Assembly: GCA_001599815.1 (NCBI GenBank)
Contig: BCIA01000002.1
Span: 3,631,626-3,695,625 of the forward strand
Origin: Furcasterigmium furcatum
Lineage: Eukaryota; Ascomycota; Sordariomycetes; Glomerellales; Plectosphaerellaceae
Direction of reading: 5' to 3'
Length of the DNA stretch: 64,000 bases
Position numbers and translations under genes: made by a program. Each line of letters opens with the position of its first letter. Positions within the stretch are counted from its first letter, which is position 1. The notes beneath the pieces are model-generated. The model did no database searches and was not told the origin of the DNA. It was given only the letters and a program-made list of their open reading frames with translations. Of this stretch, positions 41,037-52,914 are shown piece after piece.

Positions 41037-42077
41037 TAGGTCATAGTGGTACCAACGGCCATCAGACATCCACAGAATAGCTCGTTGGCCCCACTGTTTG
41101 CTGCCTCTGAATCGACCAAAATGCTTTCGAGGTTGGGACAGGTGCACAGTCTGGCCCAGAAAGTAACCCTGGTCCCTCGACTTTGTGGGATCAGACCCGG
41201 CTTGTGGGGCCAGCAGACAACAACCCAAACCACCAATCACGAAATCCTACCGCCGATGGAGATGTCAAGTCACCTCACATCCCGCGCCCCTGTGAGGGTG
41301 GGCGATATGAAATGCCGGGTGGCTGGCCGGGGCCAAAGACTTGTGTTTATCCTTTGCCTCTCAAGACGGATCTCGACTCCCGTTCTTGAACTCGCGAGAC
41401 AGTACCGCCCTCCTGGCTACTGGAATTTCCATAGCTTTATTCAGCCGCACAATGGTGGAGGGAAGGAACCAGCCTGCCTCTCGTGCAGCCATCTGCATCA
41501 ATTTTGGTTGCCTTGTCATATACAATGGATCCCCGTTTCCCGGCCCCGTCAGGGGTTTGAAATCCCAGTCTGGCACTTCTTGGTGGAGCTGTAGCGTATG
41601 CTCTGCTTGGCTCCCGTCGGATTCTGCTGGATGGCAATCAATCCAAGCTGCCAGGCATGATGAGTATCGGTGAGTGCGCGGCCCCTGTCCAAGCTCCCCA
41701 GGACGGGGACGTGGATGATGACCAGTACTTTCCTCGAAGGAGCGGGTTTCCACGTAGTCCTCTCACCCTGTGCAGATACCTGAAGCGGTGCCATTTCATT
41801 TGCTGCCCGAAAATGTTTGCCGACTCTTAATGAGTCCGAGTGACATGGTGGCTTGGGCGCGAACAGCCGTCCTTTCTGACATGCCTGTCTGTCACCTCGT
41901 CCTTCTCTGCCCCTATATAAAACGCCAGCCCCAAAAACAAGTCTTTGATATCCATTTGATCCTTCTCTACGATCCAAGGCACTGCAGTCAGAAGAGTCCT
42001 AGACTTCTCCTGCTTCCCCGTTCTTGTCTGTGTCCGTCACGCTCAGTACCAGCCCGGTGCATCTTTCTACCTCCAAC
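41037..42077. other. Intergenic region upstream of a small gene
   Basis: About 1 kb. Open frames here are not protein-like. The last 170 bp carries a TATA box and leader. Confidence 0.5.
41914..41921 (+). promoter_or_regulatory. TATA box of the small Ser/Lys-rich gene
   Basis: TATATAAA about 157 bp upstream of ATG 42078. Confidence 0.45.
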
Positions 42078-42529
42078 ATGCCGTCCCCAAAAGCTGGATC
42101 ACCGTCTCGCAAGTCGGAAGCCGCTGCCAACAAACAGTAAGTTGCCCTAGTAGACACGTCTTTCAACTCAACACAATTCAAATTCAAGCCTCGGCTGACA
42201 TCGTTGTATCCAGGGCCCGGCAGGTTTCAGAGACCCCTCCCGTCATGCTTGCAAGATGGCGCCAGGACTTGAATGCTCCTTCCGAAAGAATCCACCGGGC
42301 GAGCCTTGAGCAGAAACCCTCCGAAGGGGGCCAAGACCAGAACAATAAGGACAAGATGTCGAAGGAGCTGTCAAACATGCTTGAAGCAGAACAGAAAAGG
42401 GGAGGCAAGACGGCTACAAACACGGCGGGTGATGGATCTTGTCACAGGGGGCCGAGTTCGGAGAAGTCCTCCTCCAAGGGCTCCAGCTCTACGGATCACG
42501 CCGGGAAGAAGTCTTTGTCCGAGACGTAG
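42078..42529 (+). CDS. Small Ser/Lys-rich hydrophilic protein, unknown
   Basis: Two exons, 42078..42136 and 42214..42529, with a 77-nt intron (GTAAGT donor, a CTGAC branch site, ATCCAG acceptor), giving 124 residues. The protein is entirely hydrophilic. It begins MPSPKAGSPSRKSEAAANKQ, has a short ordered-looking segment around PPVMLARWRQDLNAPSERIHRASLEQ, then a helix-prone KMSKELSNMLEAEQKR, and ends in a Ser-rich tail. No signal peptide or known domain is visible. The good intron and promoter make it a credible gene, but its function is unknown. Confidence 0.6.
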
Positions 42530-42923
42530 AAGGGCAAGGAGCAGCGTGGACTCCCCGCGGGCCCTTCTAAGGTGACCGCTCTTGTCATGGCCTTAAAACA
42601 ACGCTCATCTTCCGTGAATGGAGTGGATACACTTATGTCTTTCTTGGCCCCGTAGTACGCTTATTTACGACATGGGATCTGTGAATGGCACATTATGAGT
42701 AACTTCTCAACGCTTTCACAATGTCACATGGATTCCACTAGCCCTGACCTGAAATACAGTTTAGGTATTGGTGATCTAACGGACGAACACAAATGATTCT
42801 CATCTAGTACGCATGGCCATTCTCATATCATTTACAGTACCTACCTAGCGGAAATAGTTTGTGGGGTAGATAGGTACTCGTGGTCTAGTAGGTGGTTTCG
42901 CCTCTCAGTCCCCATATGCAAAC
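42530..42923. other. Convergent intergenic region
   Basis: 3' flanks of the small gene (+) and the GH2 gene (-), about 0.4 kb. It contains scattered TAGGTA/TACCTA-type short motifs, also seen near 40500-40900, but no ordered repeat. Confidence 0.45.
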
Positions 42924-45163
42924 CTACTGTAGTACCCTGTTGTAAAAGATGACCAGCGACTCGTCAACAAGCGCTTTGACTCTCGCCGAGTCAAGCTTCT
43001 CCTTCCTGTCGAATGAATACAATCCGTTCGCCTCCTGCTCGATGTCGGCCCTGGTCATCGTCAGTCACCATCTCACCCACCAACTGCGACCACAGTCAAA
43101 AAGGGGGCAAACTCACAGCTGCGTATACACAAACGCGCAACAGTGCCCTCCCGCCACGACACCCTTGACCAGCTTCTCAACCCTCTTGAGCAGATCCTCA
43201 GGGTCGCTGGCTGTCGTGTACCCCCACTCGCGGTCGCCTTCAGTCGCGTCCTTGGCGGGGACGATGTTGACGCCGCCAAACTCGGTGCACATGACGGGCG
43301 CGCCCGTCTGGTGTGCGGCGCCGGCGTCGCTTCCTGGCAGGGCCTTGACGAACATGTCGCGCCCAGCCTTGAGGTCGAGGATCTTGTCGAGATCGGCCGA
43401 CGTCTCCGCGAGCTTGGGCGCGTCGGCATAGTCGTGGTACGTCGTCAGGTCCGTGAGGACGTGTTCCCAGCCGCAGTTGTCGTTGATGCTGCGGGTCGGG
43501 TCAAGAGACCTAGGGTCGTTAGCAAACCATCCAGAGAGCGATCGAAGTTCGAATCGGAGACGGTATACTTGGTCTGGTAGTACAGCGACCGGATGTGGTT
43601 GCGCTGCTGCACGTTGTCCTTGAGCGAGGGGTATCCCCAGCTCTCGTTGACCGGCGTCCAAGTCACGATCGAGGGGTGGTTGATCCCTAGACGGACGCTC
43701 TCGATCCACTCCTGGTCGAAGCGCTCGACGTACTCCTCGCTGAACTGATACGCGTTGGCCATCTCGCCCCAGACGAGGTACCCCAGGCGGTCGGCCCAGT
43801 AGTAGAACAGCGGGTCTTCGACCTTCTGGTGCTTGCGGCAGCCGTTCATGCCCATGCGCTTCGAGAGCTCAATGTCCACCTTGAGACTGTCGGCGTTGGG
43901 GGGCGTCATGAACGTGTCCGGCCAGTAGCCCTGGTCGAGAACCAGGGCCTGGAAGTACGGCTTGCCGTTGAGGCGCCAGAGGCCGTCGCCCTGCGTCCAG
44001 TTGATGGACCGCATGCCGGTGGTGGTCTTGATCTCGTCCAATACCGCGCCAGAATCCGTGTCGTAGAGACGGATCGTCAGATCGTACAGCGTGGGGTGCT
44101 CAGGGGACCACAGGGCAACCCGCTGGCGCCAGCACTTGTCATCCTGCACAGGGGCGGACTGCACCAATTCCGGCTTCAGATGTTTGATCTGATCCTCGGA
44201 GAGCCTCATGTTGACATCCACGCTGACATGGTTCGTCTCCTTTGAAAGCTCGGCTCGCTGCGACGTCGCCACAGACACGCCGCCCAAGGCCGCTTCGATC
44301 TCCACACCAAGCTTCTGGCCAGCACGACGGCCCTGGACGGCAATCGTGCTGTGCAGAACACCTTCCTCGATGTCATTAGATCGGATGATCGTGCCGTGGC
44401 TGCTATCAGCGATCCTCGCCGCAGGCGCGACCTCGAGCCAGACAGACTGCCAGATGCCGCCCGACGGCGTATAGAAGATGCTCTCGGGCTTCGCGCCCCA
44501 GTACTGCTTCCCGCGCGGCTGGGTCAGGTCGTAAGCCGAATCGTAGATGCGCAACGTCAGTCTGTGAGAGGGCTTCGAGATGGCAGCAGGCAGAACACCG
44601 GCGTTACCGCCAATCTCGTCCGTCACATCCAGCTCCCAGGGCACATGGCCGCCCCGATGTCCTCCGACGTGCTTCCCGTCGATCCAGACCTTGGCGTCGT
44701 AGTCGACGGCGCCGAAGCGGAGGATGACGCGGTGGCCCGCCTGCTTCTCCTCCGCGGTGCGGGGATCGCTGACGGAGCGCTCGTACCACAGCACCTCGTG
44801 CACGCCGCGGTCGTTGATCCCCGATGCCGGTGACTGGAAGACGAAGGGGACCTGGATCTGGCGCTTGGCGTTGGACTCGACGGCCTTGGAGAAGACGTTG
44901 TTCTTGATCAGCTCCTGGGTCCCGGCAGCGATCTTCTGGGTGATGGTGTCGCCCTCGGATGCGGCGGCGGCGGCCTTCTCAGCGGCAGCACGGGCGGCGA
45001 GCGTGACCTCGCTGGGCAGGCCGCTCTGCTGCCATTGCTGGCCGAGACCGACGTCATCGTCGTCGAAGAGAAAGTCCCACGCGCCGTTGAGGGACTCCCA
45101 GCGCAGATTGGCGCGCTCAAAGTCCGGGCGGGGGTATGTCGTCGTGTCGGGTGTGATAGCCAT
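42924..45163 (-). CDS. GH2-family glycoside hydrolase, intracellular
   Basis: Three exons, 43569..45163, 43117..43509 and 42924..43050, with introns of 59 and 66 nt, both phase 2, giving 704 residues. The order is that of GH2 enzymes (beta-galactosidase, beta-glucuronidase, beta-mannosidase type). A sugar-binding jelly roll has NLRWESLNGAWDF and LRFGAVDYDAKVWIDGKHVGGHRGGHVPWELDV. An immunoglobulin-like domain follows, then a TIM barrel. The acid/base is Glu507 in WTPVNESWGYP and the nucleophile Glu608 in CTEFGGVN. There is no signal peptide, so it is probably cytosolic and acts on imported oligosaccharides. The substrate cannot be fixed from sequence. An Ala-rich insert near residues 50-75, between the first beta strands, is unusual. 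Upstream codons in the same frame look like leader. Confidence 0.9.
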
Positions 45164-46166
45164 GTTGTGTTGCTGGGGTGAGTCTCGTCTTCGACCGGCG
45201 GCGAGTGTGGAATGAGATGAGAGAGGGAAGATTGCCTGGCAGAACGTCAGAATCTTCGGGGCAGGTCGCCGCTTTTCAATGGGCCTTGGATGGTCGCACG
45301 TCGGGTTGACGTGTAATCGTGAGGGGGCCGCCAGGGGTTTCGTCCTGATGAGGGGTTCAAGGGCGCTCCAACGGAGGTGCGCCATGCCGCCGATCTGCGG
45401 GTGCGGCCCCGCCGGCACTGTGGGGTCGTGGCTGCTCCGAGGACGCTACGGAGACCCCGGCGCCCGACCCGGCCCACCTCCGGGTCCATTGGCCAGGTGT
45501 TCCGTCAGTCTCATCTGAAGAGTTCCAGGAGGTCTGAAGTCAGCATTAGCTTGACCTACCAAGGTAGTTGAGGTTACTTTCATGCGGTGACGGAAGACCA
45601 ATGCATTATCATGATTCCAGCTGAGCAACTTGACCAAGCCTGCCCACTCCACTGCCACTGCCACGACCAAACCATATTATGCGATACTCCTCGACTGAGA
45701 CTTACCCAGACACAGAATTGTACGAGTACACCATGCTCTAGAATTCTCAAAAGCCGAAATTTCTGTTTTCCATACTCTTGCTTCTGGAAATCCTCCGGGG
45801 TTCCTTGTCACTCATCCATCCATGTTGCTGTCCCAATGAAAGCTAGCTGGGAAGAACGTCTTCATTTAGCAGTTGCCCAGTCTCTGCAAGTGCGAGTACT
45901 AGGAGAAGGTACCGAGATTCCTTCCTCTCCATTCTCATTGGGCTTGAGGAAGTTGCCTCGATGAGTGGTTTCTCGAAGTTTTGCTCCTTCCTGAGGCAAG
46001 CTCCTCTGCGTCTTTCCCCTCTGCATCATCCTATAAAAGGAAACCTCTCCGTCCATTCTTCGTATTTTTCTTCTTCCTCCTCAACTTCAACAATCTTTTG
46101 GAAATCCATCTCGAGCCCTCGCCACAGTCTTTCATTCACCTTGAGCACCACTCAGAATCAGCACTC
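45164..46166. other. Divergent promoter region
   Basis: About 1 kb between the GH2 gene (-) and the GHKL-ATPase gene (+). A TATAAAA lies near its right end. No other feature. Confidence 0.5.
46032..46038 (+). promoter_or_regulatory. TATA box of the GHKL-ATPase gene
   Basis: TATAAAA 135 bp upstream of ATG 46167, followed by a pyrimidine-rich leader. Confidence 0.45.
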
Positions 46167-48870
46167 ATGCCGCCCAAGGAACGGGTTCGCCGAAAGGCAA
46201 AGCGTAAAGAAGATCGGCTTCTGACTTTGGACAAGATTGGAGAGTCTCATTCCGTGGATCTCTGCTTGAGTGCCGATTACACTCGTCTCACTGCAAAGGA
46301 GGCTTTCAGAGAACTGGCTCAGAACTGGTAACTAAGTCTTGCAAGATTTCGCGGGAAAATCAAATGATCGTTGCTGACTGGGTCCCATATTCAGGCGTGA
46401 TGGCGTCTTGGAAGTGCTAGATCTTGACCCCGAAGACTTCATGACTTGCATCAAGAAGGAGGTTTTGGTAGAACATGGCACCCAAGTCATCCTCTTCAGA
46501 GCACTGAAGCCCGGCTCCCGCCCTCACCAGTTTGGCGGCTTCATTCGCTTCAGACTTGAGGAAGTTGTGCAAATTGAGGGTCGTCCGGAGAGGGTTGGAA
46601 CAGTCGAACTGACAAATTTCGACCGCACTCTTCAGCCGTGGCACCTGAATATGGGCGGTACATCGAAGCGTGACGACTCCCGCTCAGTCGGAACCCACGG
46701 TGAGGGAGCCAACCTTGCGGTTCTCACAATGGTCCAACAGGCGACCAATCTCGACGTCCGCTATAGATCCGGGGGCTATAGCTGGATGTTTGAGTTCAAC
46801 GACAACAGCACCCTACAGGCCATGATAAACCGGATTACGGATGACCCCTGGGCCGACCTCAACGTGGCAGCTGATGAGGGCTCAAAAAGGCTCGTGGCAG
46901 ATCCAAAGACTGACATGTCTGTTATCATCGGTCTCCCCGCCTCTCTCATGAACGAAGTCGGAGAAATCGTACCGCGAGCGAGAGTCAGAGAGAAAGATTT
47001 CATCACCTGGCTGGAAACGACCTTGTTCCTCCAGGACATTCCGGATGAGCAGATCGTCCGCACGTCTGCAGGAAGCCTTCTTCTCGACTACGGCAATCCC
47101 GGCAAGATCTTCCTTAAGGGATTTCTCCTTGCCGCTCCAGACCGTCAGTCAGCGACCCTGTCTGGGAAAGATTTGTGGTTTTCTTACGACTTCCGCGAAG
47201 GCAAAACGAATCGAGACCGCGTGAGCCTGGCCAACGCCAAAAGCGAAGCAGAGAATATCGCCAAGATCTGGCACCATGCGATTGAGTCAAAGCCAGCACT
47301 GGTTGAGAAGCTCCACGACATGCTCATGAGCGAGAACAGCGATCAGTGCGCTGACATTCATGGATCCCCTGCGCACTTCACCAGGGAAATGGCGATAGCC
47401 CTCAAGAGGCATCTCCTCGAGAAGCACGGCAACAAGTGGTTCTACTCGGAGACGGAAGCCAAGGTGAGTGAATCGACCTGCAACCAGAGACTTCACTTGC
47501 ATCAATGTACTAGGTACTGACCATTACAGGACCCGCAGACATTGCAATCGATCGCTGGATTCGACATGGAGGGCCTCGAGGTACCAAAAGCATACCACGC
47601 GGCACTGAAGAAGGCTGGTGTCTTCCGCACCGTGGACGAGGAAAACAAACGCCGGGCCACTGGGTCGCCCATCCTGCAGGTCACTGACATGGAGCCAACG
47701 CGGTTTGCTCAAGAGGTGTACCGGATAGTCAAGCACCTGCTGATCCAATGCCCGTGGACCGACGGAGCTGGTCTCTTGATCATGCAAGCGGGACGCCATA
47801 AGCTCCCCTTGTTACTCGAGAGGATGCGACGACACCCACGAATTAGGTTCAAAGTCCATGAGATGTGGTTCGACGAGGAGACGGCGACCCGGGAACTCGG
47901 CATCGAGCTCGACACCGATCGCCAAGCCATTTTCACTGTGAGTGTTGCGCTTTTCTCCGAGATGATCAACTCTCTCAAGGGTGCCGATATGAATGTCTAC
48001 CGCGACGGACTGCGCAAGGGCCAGCGGGAGCGGAACATGCGCTCCGAGAAGGCTCACTGGGCAAAGGACGTGTACGTCGCCACAAGCGCGAAGTCTATCA
48101 CAGTTGAGACCTGTCAGACCGCCGAGTCTGCTGTGATCGTCAAATGGGAGCTGCCAATTGAATGGCGGCAAGATCTTGATGATCCCAGCAGCGTGAACAT
48201 CGAGGTCCAAGTCCACTCTCTCACAGACTGCGGTCTGATCAGGTGGGATGGACCTACGACATGTGAGTAATCTACGGGCAGTTCTGGACTATTTTACGTC
48301 GCCTACTAATACACCGTCAGATCTCCAAGACAACGGCCCTGCGGGGTGCACTGGTCACGGATGCTGGTGCCTCTCAGGCAACGGTTTGATGAACGAGGCG
48401 GTAGTTCGTATCGCCAACTCTACCAAGCGATACTATGCCGTCATCATCAACCTCAGCGAGCCGACCTGCGTCCCCTTGATCAGCGAAGAAGTCGCAATCC
48501 CGCATCAAGGTCCTGTGGTGCATTCTGACGCAGAAGTACCCGAGCCTCCTCTGTACAGTAAGTATTTCGACGGCGATGACAGCCAGGTTGTCACGGACTA
48601 ATTTCCCTTGCAGAATGCGGCGAAAGGCTCGGCGCTCTCACTCTCCATGAGCCAAAAATCTGGTACTCTGCCGTAGGCCACTCCAACCGCAGCGTCGTCA
48701 TCGGCAAGAGCCTGGTCAAACAGGAGCTGGGCGACGACGACGAGAAGATTCATGTCAAGAAAGAGTTCATCGACTTGACTGAGCCCGCGAAAAAGCGGAA
48801 GCTTGGATCTTTCCACGAGGGAGAAATCACCATGTCTCCATTCTCGAGCAAGGCGCTTTGGGAGTTCTGA
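46167..48870 (+). CDS. GHKL-ATPase-fold protein with SUMO-interacting-like motif and NLS
   Basis: Five exons, 46167..46327, 46395..47463, 47530..48262, 48321..48557 and 48614..48870, giving 818 residues. The basic N-terminus (KERVRRKAKRK) is followed by an N-box, KEAFRELAQNWRDG, with Glu49, Asn53 and Asp56 where Hsp90/MutL/MORC-type ATPases bind Mg-ATP; the first intron splits Trp54. The region NMGGTSKRDD leading to VGTHGEGANLAVL matches the lid and second glycine box. The middle (about residues 250-620) has no recognised domain. Near the C-terminus are FIDLTE (785-790), of the SUMO-interacting type, and the nuclear-signal-like AKKRKL. I infer a nuclear ATP-dependent protein. The exact family is unknown to me; MORC-like is the nearest comparison. 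Confidence 0.78.
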
Positions 48871-49516
48871 TCCCCCGTGCAAGCCGCATCTCTCTCTCAT
48901 CACGAGACACATCTCACACGATTCGCTTGTTCTTTTCGCCCGCCGGCCCAGACAGAGCGGGCGTCTCACAGTTTTGCACCCAACCTCACCTAATTTGCTG
49001 TCATCTATCCCGGCAGGGTCACAAGATGGCCCAGGGACTAACAGCAGGTCATCACGCTCATCCCCCTCCGTCTCAGTCAGACCTTCGGTACCCCAAGAGA
49101 TCCCCAAGCTTCCAACACGGAGTTCACAGCGGGACAGGACACTTCTCACACTGGATGCATCACGCGGCGTTGAATACAGGCAGGGCGGTTTGGTTCCCAA
49201 GATACCCACGATCCATGGATCCCCGTTGATCCAACGATCTCATCACCCTCATGCGGTCGACTCATCGTCAGTAGCTAGATGGATATTTTGCTCCACCCAG
49301 CGTTGAATTTCATAGATAGAACCAAACTCCCACGATGCTCATCATCACAAGTGCATGCTGCATGTTCTTCACATCTTGTAGCATTTGTCACTATGCGGCC
49401 GCGACCGGCCGACCAAGCCAAGGGTATCATACGCCAGCTATGCTATCAAAAACGATGCCCGACTAACAAACGCGCCTCCTAGCTCTGCACTCGCGGCTGA
49501 ACTTGCCGAGGGAGGC
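48871..49516. other. Convergent intergenic region
   Basis: 3' flanks of the GHKL-ATPase gene (+) and the Irs4-like gene (-), about 0.65 kb. Nothing else supported. Confidence 0.5.
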
Positions 49517-52003
49517 CTACTTCCTCACCTTCGCGCCGTCCTTGCCCGACTTGGGCGACGACACCCTGACGCCCTTCGCGCTGTCCCACACGCTCGCGCT
49601 GATCTTGATCGGGATTTTGCGCCCCCGCAGCCGCTGGTCGATGATGAACGTCCCGACGACGAACTGCTGCTTACCCAGCATGCCGGGTGGGACGAGGGGC
49701 GAGTTGCTGCCGGTGGCCTTGCGCGACGCAGTATGGTGGCTCGTGACGAGCTCCCAGACCTCGCTGAGCTCGTCGTCGGGGAGCCGGGAGCGGCGCCAGA
49801 TGTCGCGGACGACGATGTTGAGGACGTAATCCGAGAGGTCGGGCTTGGTGTTGCTTCTTTGGAGGGGATTGGAATTGGATGGCGCGTCCTTGCCCGCCGT
49901 GAAGTGGACACTTTCCGTGGACGCGGCAGCCGAAGGCGGAAGGTACTCGTGCAGAACGCCACGGTTGCTTGCCCAGAGGGCTTCGTATCGCCTGCGTTCG
50001 ATGGGCTTGATCTCCTCGCGCCAGCGCTTGCGGGCGCCTTCGTGGTGGAAGTGCTTCTTGTTGGAGTGGTGGCCGTGGTGCTTCCGGATGCGACGGGCTT
50101 CAGACTCCTCGTCATCCGAGACTGTCACCTGTCGGAGGGTCTGCCGGAGACGAGGGGACTTCCGGCGAGGGAGTGGAGGCGGCGGGCCGAGAGATTTGGT
50201 GCTTGTGCCTGTGTTGCTAGGCGTCAGGCGGGAAGCAGCCAGAGACCCGGCCATGATGGCGTTGGAGAGGGAATGGAGGGGGAGGTTGCTGGAGGACTGA
50301 ACCGCGGGATTGCGGCGAGGAAGAGGCGGTGCTTTGCCGCGCGTCGGGGAGCCGACAGGCATGCTGACTGTTGACGACGGGCGAGGTGCTGGCTCTCTTC
50401 TAGGGGGTGGAGAGCGAGGCACAGGCGTCTGGATGGAGGAGGCCGACACGAACGTGTCATTGGAGGAGGTTGTTCCGGAAGTTGTAGGTCGAGCGTCAGA
50501 GTTGACATTTCGTTGTTCTACAATCTGTCTCGTGAGTTGCGGAGGTGTCATGGGCTCCGGTTCGCCCCGGGCCTCTCTAGGTGGGAGACCAGCGCCGCGA
50601 GGCTGCGGTGGTGTGGGCGGCCTCAGTTTGGGCTGCGCTCTCCTTGTTGGCTGAGGGGAGACTACCTGGCGAACAGGACTGCGTATGACCCGCGGCTCAG
50701 GTTGCTCATCAGGCTCCAGCTGAAGGTTGCGGGGTTTCGGCGCTGGCGCTGAAGGTGGCACGCGAGCAACGGCTTGGGAACTACCGACGGGAGGTTTCCG
50801 TGGCTTTTTCGAAGCCACAACGCCAGGGTCATGATCCAAGGTCCCAATGCTTGCAGATTTGGGTCGAGTTTGCTTTCGAGTAGGGGAGACACTCTGCGCC
50901 TGGCTCCGTCGCCCAGACTGTTGCGGCTTCAAGTATGACACGTTGTTAACGTCTCTGGCTTCACCCTGATGCCTGGCCATCACAGCCCGTGGCGGGGACA
51001 CTTCCGCAGACGGCTTTCGGGGCAAAGGCGGTTCAACGTTCTTGAGCGCTCCTGTGTCAATCGGATGAGGCACCGACTCCTGGGGTTTGGCCTTGAGCTT
51101 GGGCTTGGGTTTTGGCCTCGGTGTTGTCTCGGCGGCCTCGCTTCTCATCGGGGACGAGGGCTGGGCAGCTCTTGAGATTGCCGGCGCACGCGTGGGCGTG
51201 ACATCCTCTTTCGGGCTCAGCGTCCGCTCCGGTGTCATCGGCCGCAAAGGCGGCTTCACCTTGGGTCTCCCCACAGGCACTTTCTGTGAAGGCGGAGCTG
51301 GACTCTTCTTAACCGGGTCCATGTCGTCGTCTTCGTCATCCCGTGGCCCTTCAAACATGGAGATCAGGGAGGTTGTAGGTGCGATGGAGCTCGTGTCCGG
51401 CAGCTCGATGCTCGACATACTAGACGACTCGACGCTCTCTCGTCGTGGTCGACCTCTCGCGGCGGCAAGGGCGGCGCGCATGTTGGGTACGGAAGCATGG
51501 TGTGCCGGGGAGGGAGTCTTGTTCTGTGGGCTCGGCGAAACCGACCTGGACGCCGCCAGCGTGGCTGCAATGAAGGACGGGTTCTTCGGGTCATAGGACG
51601 TCGGTCTTCCACCAGCCGAGGCTGGCTGGAGATGTGCCGACGACATGGACGGGGCAGCCGTCGGGCTGGTACCCAGCCTTGCCAATCGGTCTCTCAGGTT
51701 GCCGCCTTCCATTGTTCCATCTCTTCCGAACTGTTGGTCGAGAGGAGCTCGGAAGCTGCCTCCTGTCGTCTGTCTGCTCTGCGGGGGAGCCGGGCTCCGG
51801 CTCCTGCTGCGATCTCGAGATGCGCTCGTCGTAGCGGCCGAAAGGGCACTGTTTCCTCGCACATGCTTCGGAGGGGGGACGGGCTTCGGCTTGGAGCTCT
51901 TGGAGAAGGCGAGGCTAGCTCCCTTCAAGGCCGCAGCGGCAGCATCGGAACTGCCGCCGTTCGAAGCTCTCGGCCCGTGTCGAGGGCTAGACGGGTTGTT
52001 CAT
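49517..52003 (-). CDS. Irs4/Tax4-like EH-domain protein
   Basis: Single exon, 828 residues. The first ~640 residues are disordered and rich in Pro, Ser, Arg and Lys, with many PxxP-type stretches (PPPPLPRRKSPR, PPLPRRNP). The last ~170 form the conserved part: ARKRWREEIKPIERRRYEALWASNRG, then an EH domain with DYVLNIVVRDIWRRSRLPDDELSEVWELV and KQQFVVGTFIIDQRLRGRKIP. This is the layout of Irs4 and Tax4 in yeast, which bind the inositol phosphatase Inp51 and regulate PI(4,5)P2, cell-wall integrity and autophagy. In fungi it is usually listed as increased rDNA silencing protein 4. The N-terminal part is poorly conserved in the family, so the start is based only on the first ATG. Confidence 0.87.
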   Translation of the reverse strand: MNNPSSPRHGPRASNGGSSDAAAAALKGASLAFSKSSKPKPVPPPKHVRGNSALSAATTSASRDRSRSRSPAPPQSRQTTGGSFRAPLDQQFGRDGTMEGGNLRDRLARLGTSPTAAPSMSSAHLQPASAGGRPTSYDPKNPSFIAATLAASRSVSPSPQNKTPSPAHHASVPNMRAALAAARGRPRRESVESSSMSSIELPDTSSIAPTTSLISMFEGPRDDEDDDMDPVKKSPAPPSQKVPVGRPKVKPPLRPMTPERTLSPKEDVTPTRAPAISRAAQPSSPMRSEAAETTPRPKPKPKLKAKPQESVPHPIDTGALKNVEPPLPRKPSAEVSPPRAVMARHQGEARDVNNVSYLKPQQSGRRSQAQSVSPTRKQTRPKSASIGTLDHDPGVVASKKPRKPPVGSSQAVARVPPSAPAPKPRNLQLEPDEQPEPRVIRSPVRQVVSPQPTRRAQPKLRPPTPPQPRGAGLPPREARGEPEPMTPPQLTRQIVEQRNVNSDARPTTSGTTSSNDTFVSASSIQTPVPRSPPPRREPAPRPSSTVSMPVGSPTRGKAPPLPRRNPAVQSSSNLPLHSLSNAIMAGSLAASRLTPSNTGTSTKSLGPPPPLPRRKSPRLRQTLRQVTVSDDEESEARRIRKHHGHHSNKKHFHHEGARKRWREEIKPIERRRYEALWASNRGVLHEYLPPSAAASTESVHFTAGKDAPSNSNPLQRSNTKPDLSDYVLNIVVRDIWRRSRLPDDELSEVWELVTSHHTASRKATGSNSPLVPPGMLGKQQFVVGTFIIDQRLRGRKIPIKISASVWDSAKGVRVSSPKSGKDGAKVRK

Positions 52004-52914
52004 CGTCTCGCCAGTCGAATGGGCGGAACGACGCCGAGCAAGTGGTTGTCGTGCTCATCTAGGAGGAGGTCGGAAGAGCGAGGAGGATCGGCGGACAGCT
52101 GAGGAAGTGTACAGGGCTGAGCTGTCAACGGTTGACGGGCGAAAGACGGAGGACAGCCTAGCGACTTGGGAATACGACAGACAGCACCAGACCACACGAG
52201 TCCGTCGCAACTTCCGCTGCTTGGGTCATTTGCTAAGGCAGGTCCGGCCCCGCTGACAGGGGTCTGTGACACTGCCCCAAATTTAGGCACGTCACTCTCG
52301 CATCCCACGGGATCCGCTTAGTCAGGCCAGGGGGGAACAGGGGGAAAGCATCCAATTCATCAGAGGCATGAACAAGAACGCTCGCATCTGGTTGAACAAT
52401 CAAGATACCTTGCCATTGCATCGGGCTCCCGAGAAGGGTCTTTCGAGACTCTACAGCAAACAACGTCCGAATCCAGCCGGCCCAGTTCGCACTCTCTCCA
52501 AACGCCATTACCCTAAACTCCTGTTCAAAACATCGCCGCCCTTCGCCCTTCGCCCTTCACCCTTCGCTTCCCACCGCCGCCAACAAACAGAAAAACTAAG
52601 CGACCATCGGCTGGTCTTGTGTACAGCAATGCAACGTCTCGTTCCCTTGTAGCCAAGGCCCTAAAGCGTCCAAATACCGGTATAGCTCAAGTATGAACGA
52701 TGAGAAGAGAATATGTGCTGCGTGACGCGGAGGATCCCAGCAACCAAGAGAGGAGAATGCCCCGTAGCGAGGTGGAGAATGAATCATCGCTGGGACCAAA
52801 TGCTGTCGTCTGGCGTCAGGCATCATCATCAGGCATGATCGTCATCATCAAGCCGGCAGCGGCTGAAAAAGACACCGCTGGGAAGAAGACGCAAAATTCC
52901 AACGACCCGCCGCA
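52004..52914. other. Intergenic region upstream of the Irs4-like gene
   Basis: About 0.9 kb. Contains a short CCCTTCGCCCTTC-type run near 52550 but no credible gene. Confidence 0.5.

Noticed and set aside
41046..41594. 182-codon open frame after the minisatellites
   Set aside because: No protein-like pattern, no promoter, and it contains mixed low-complexity sequence.
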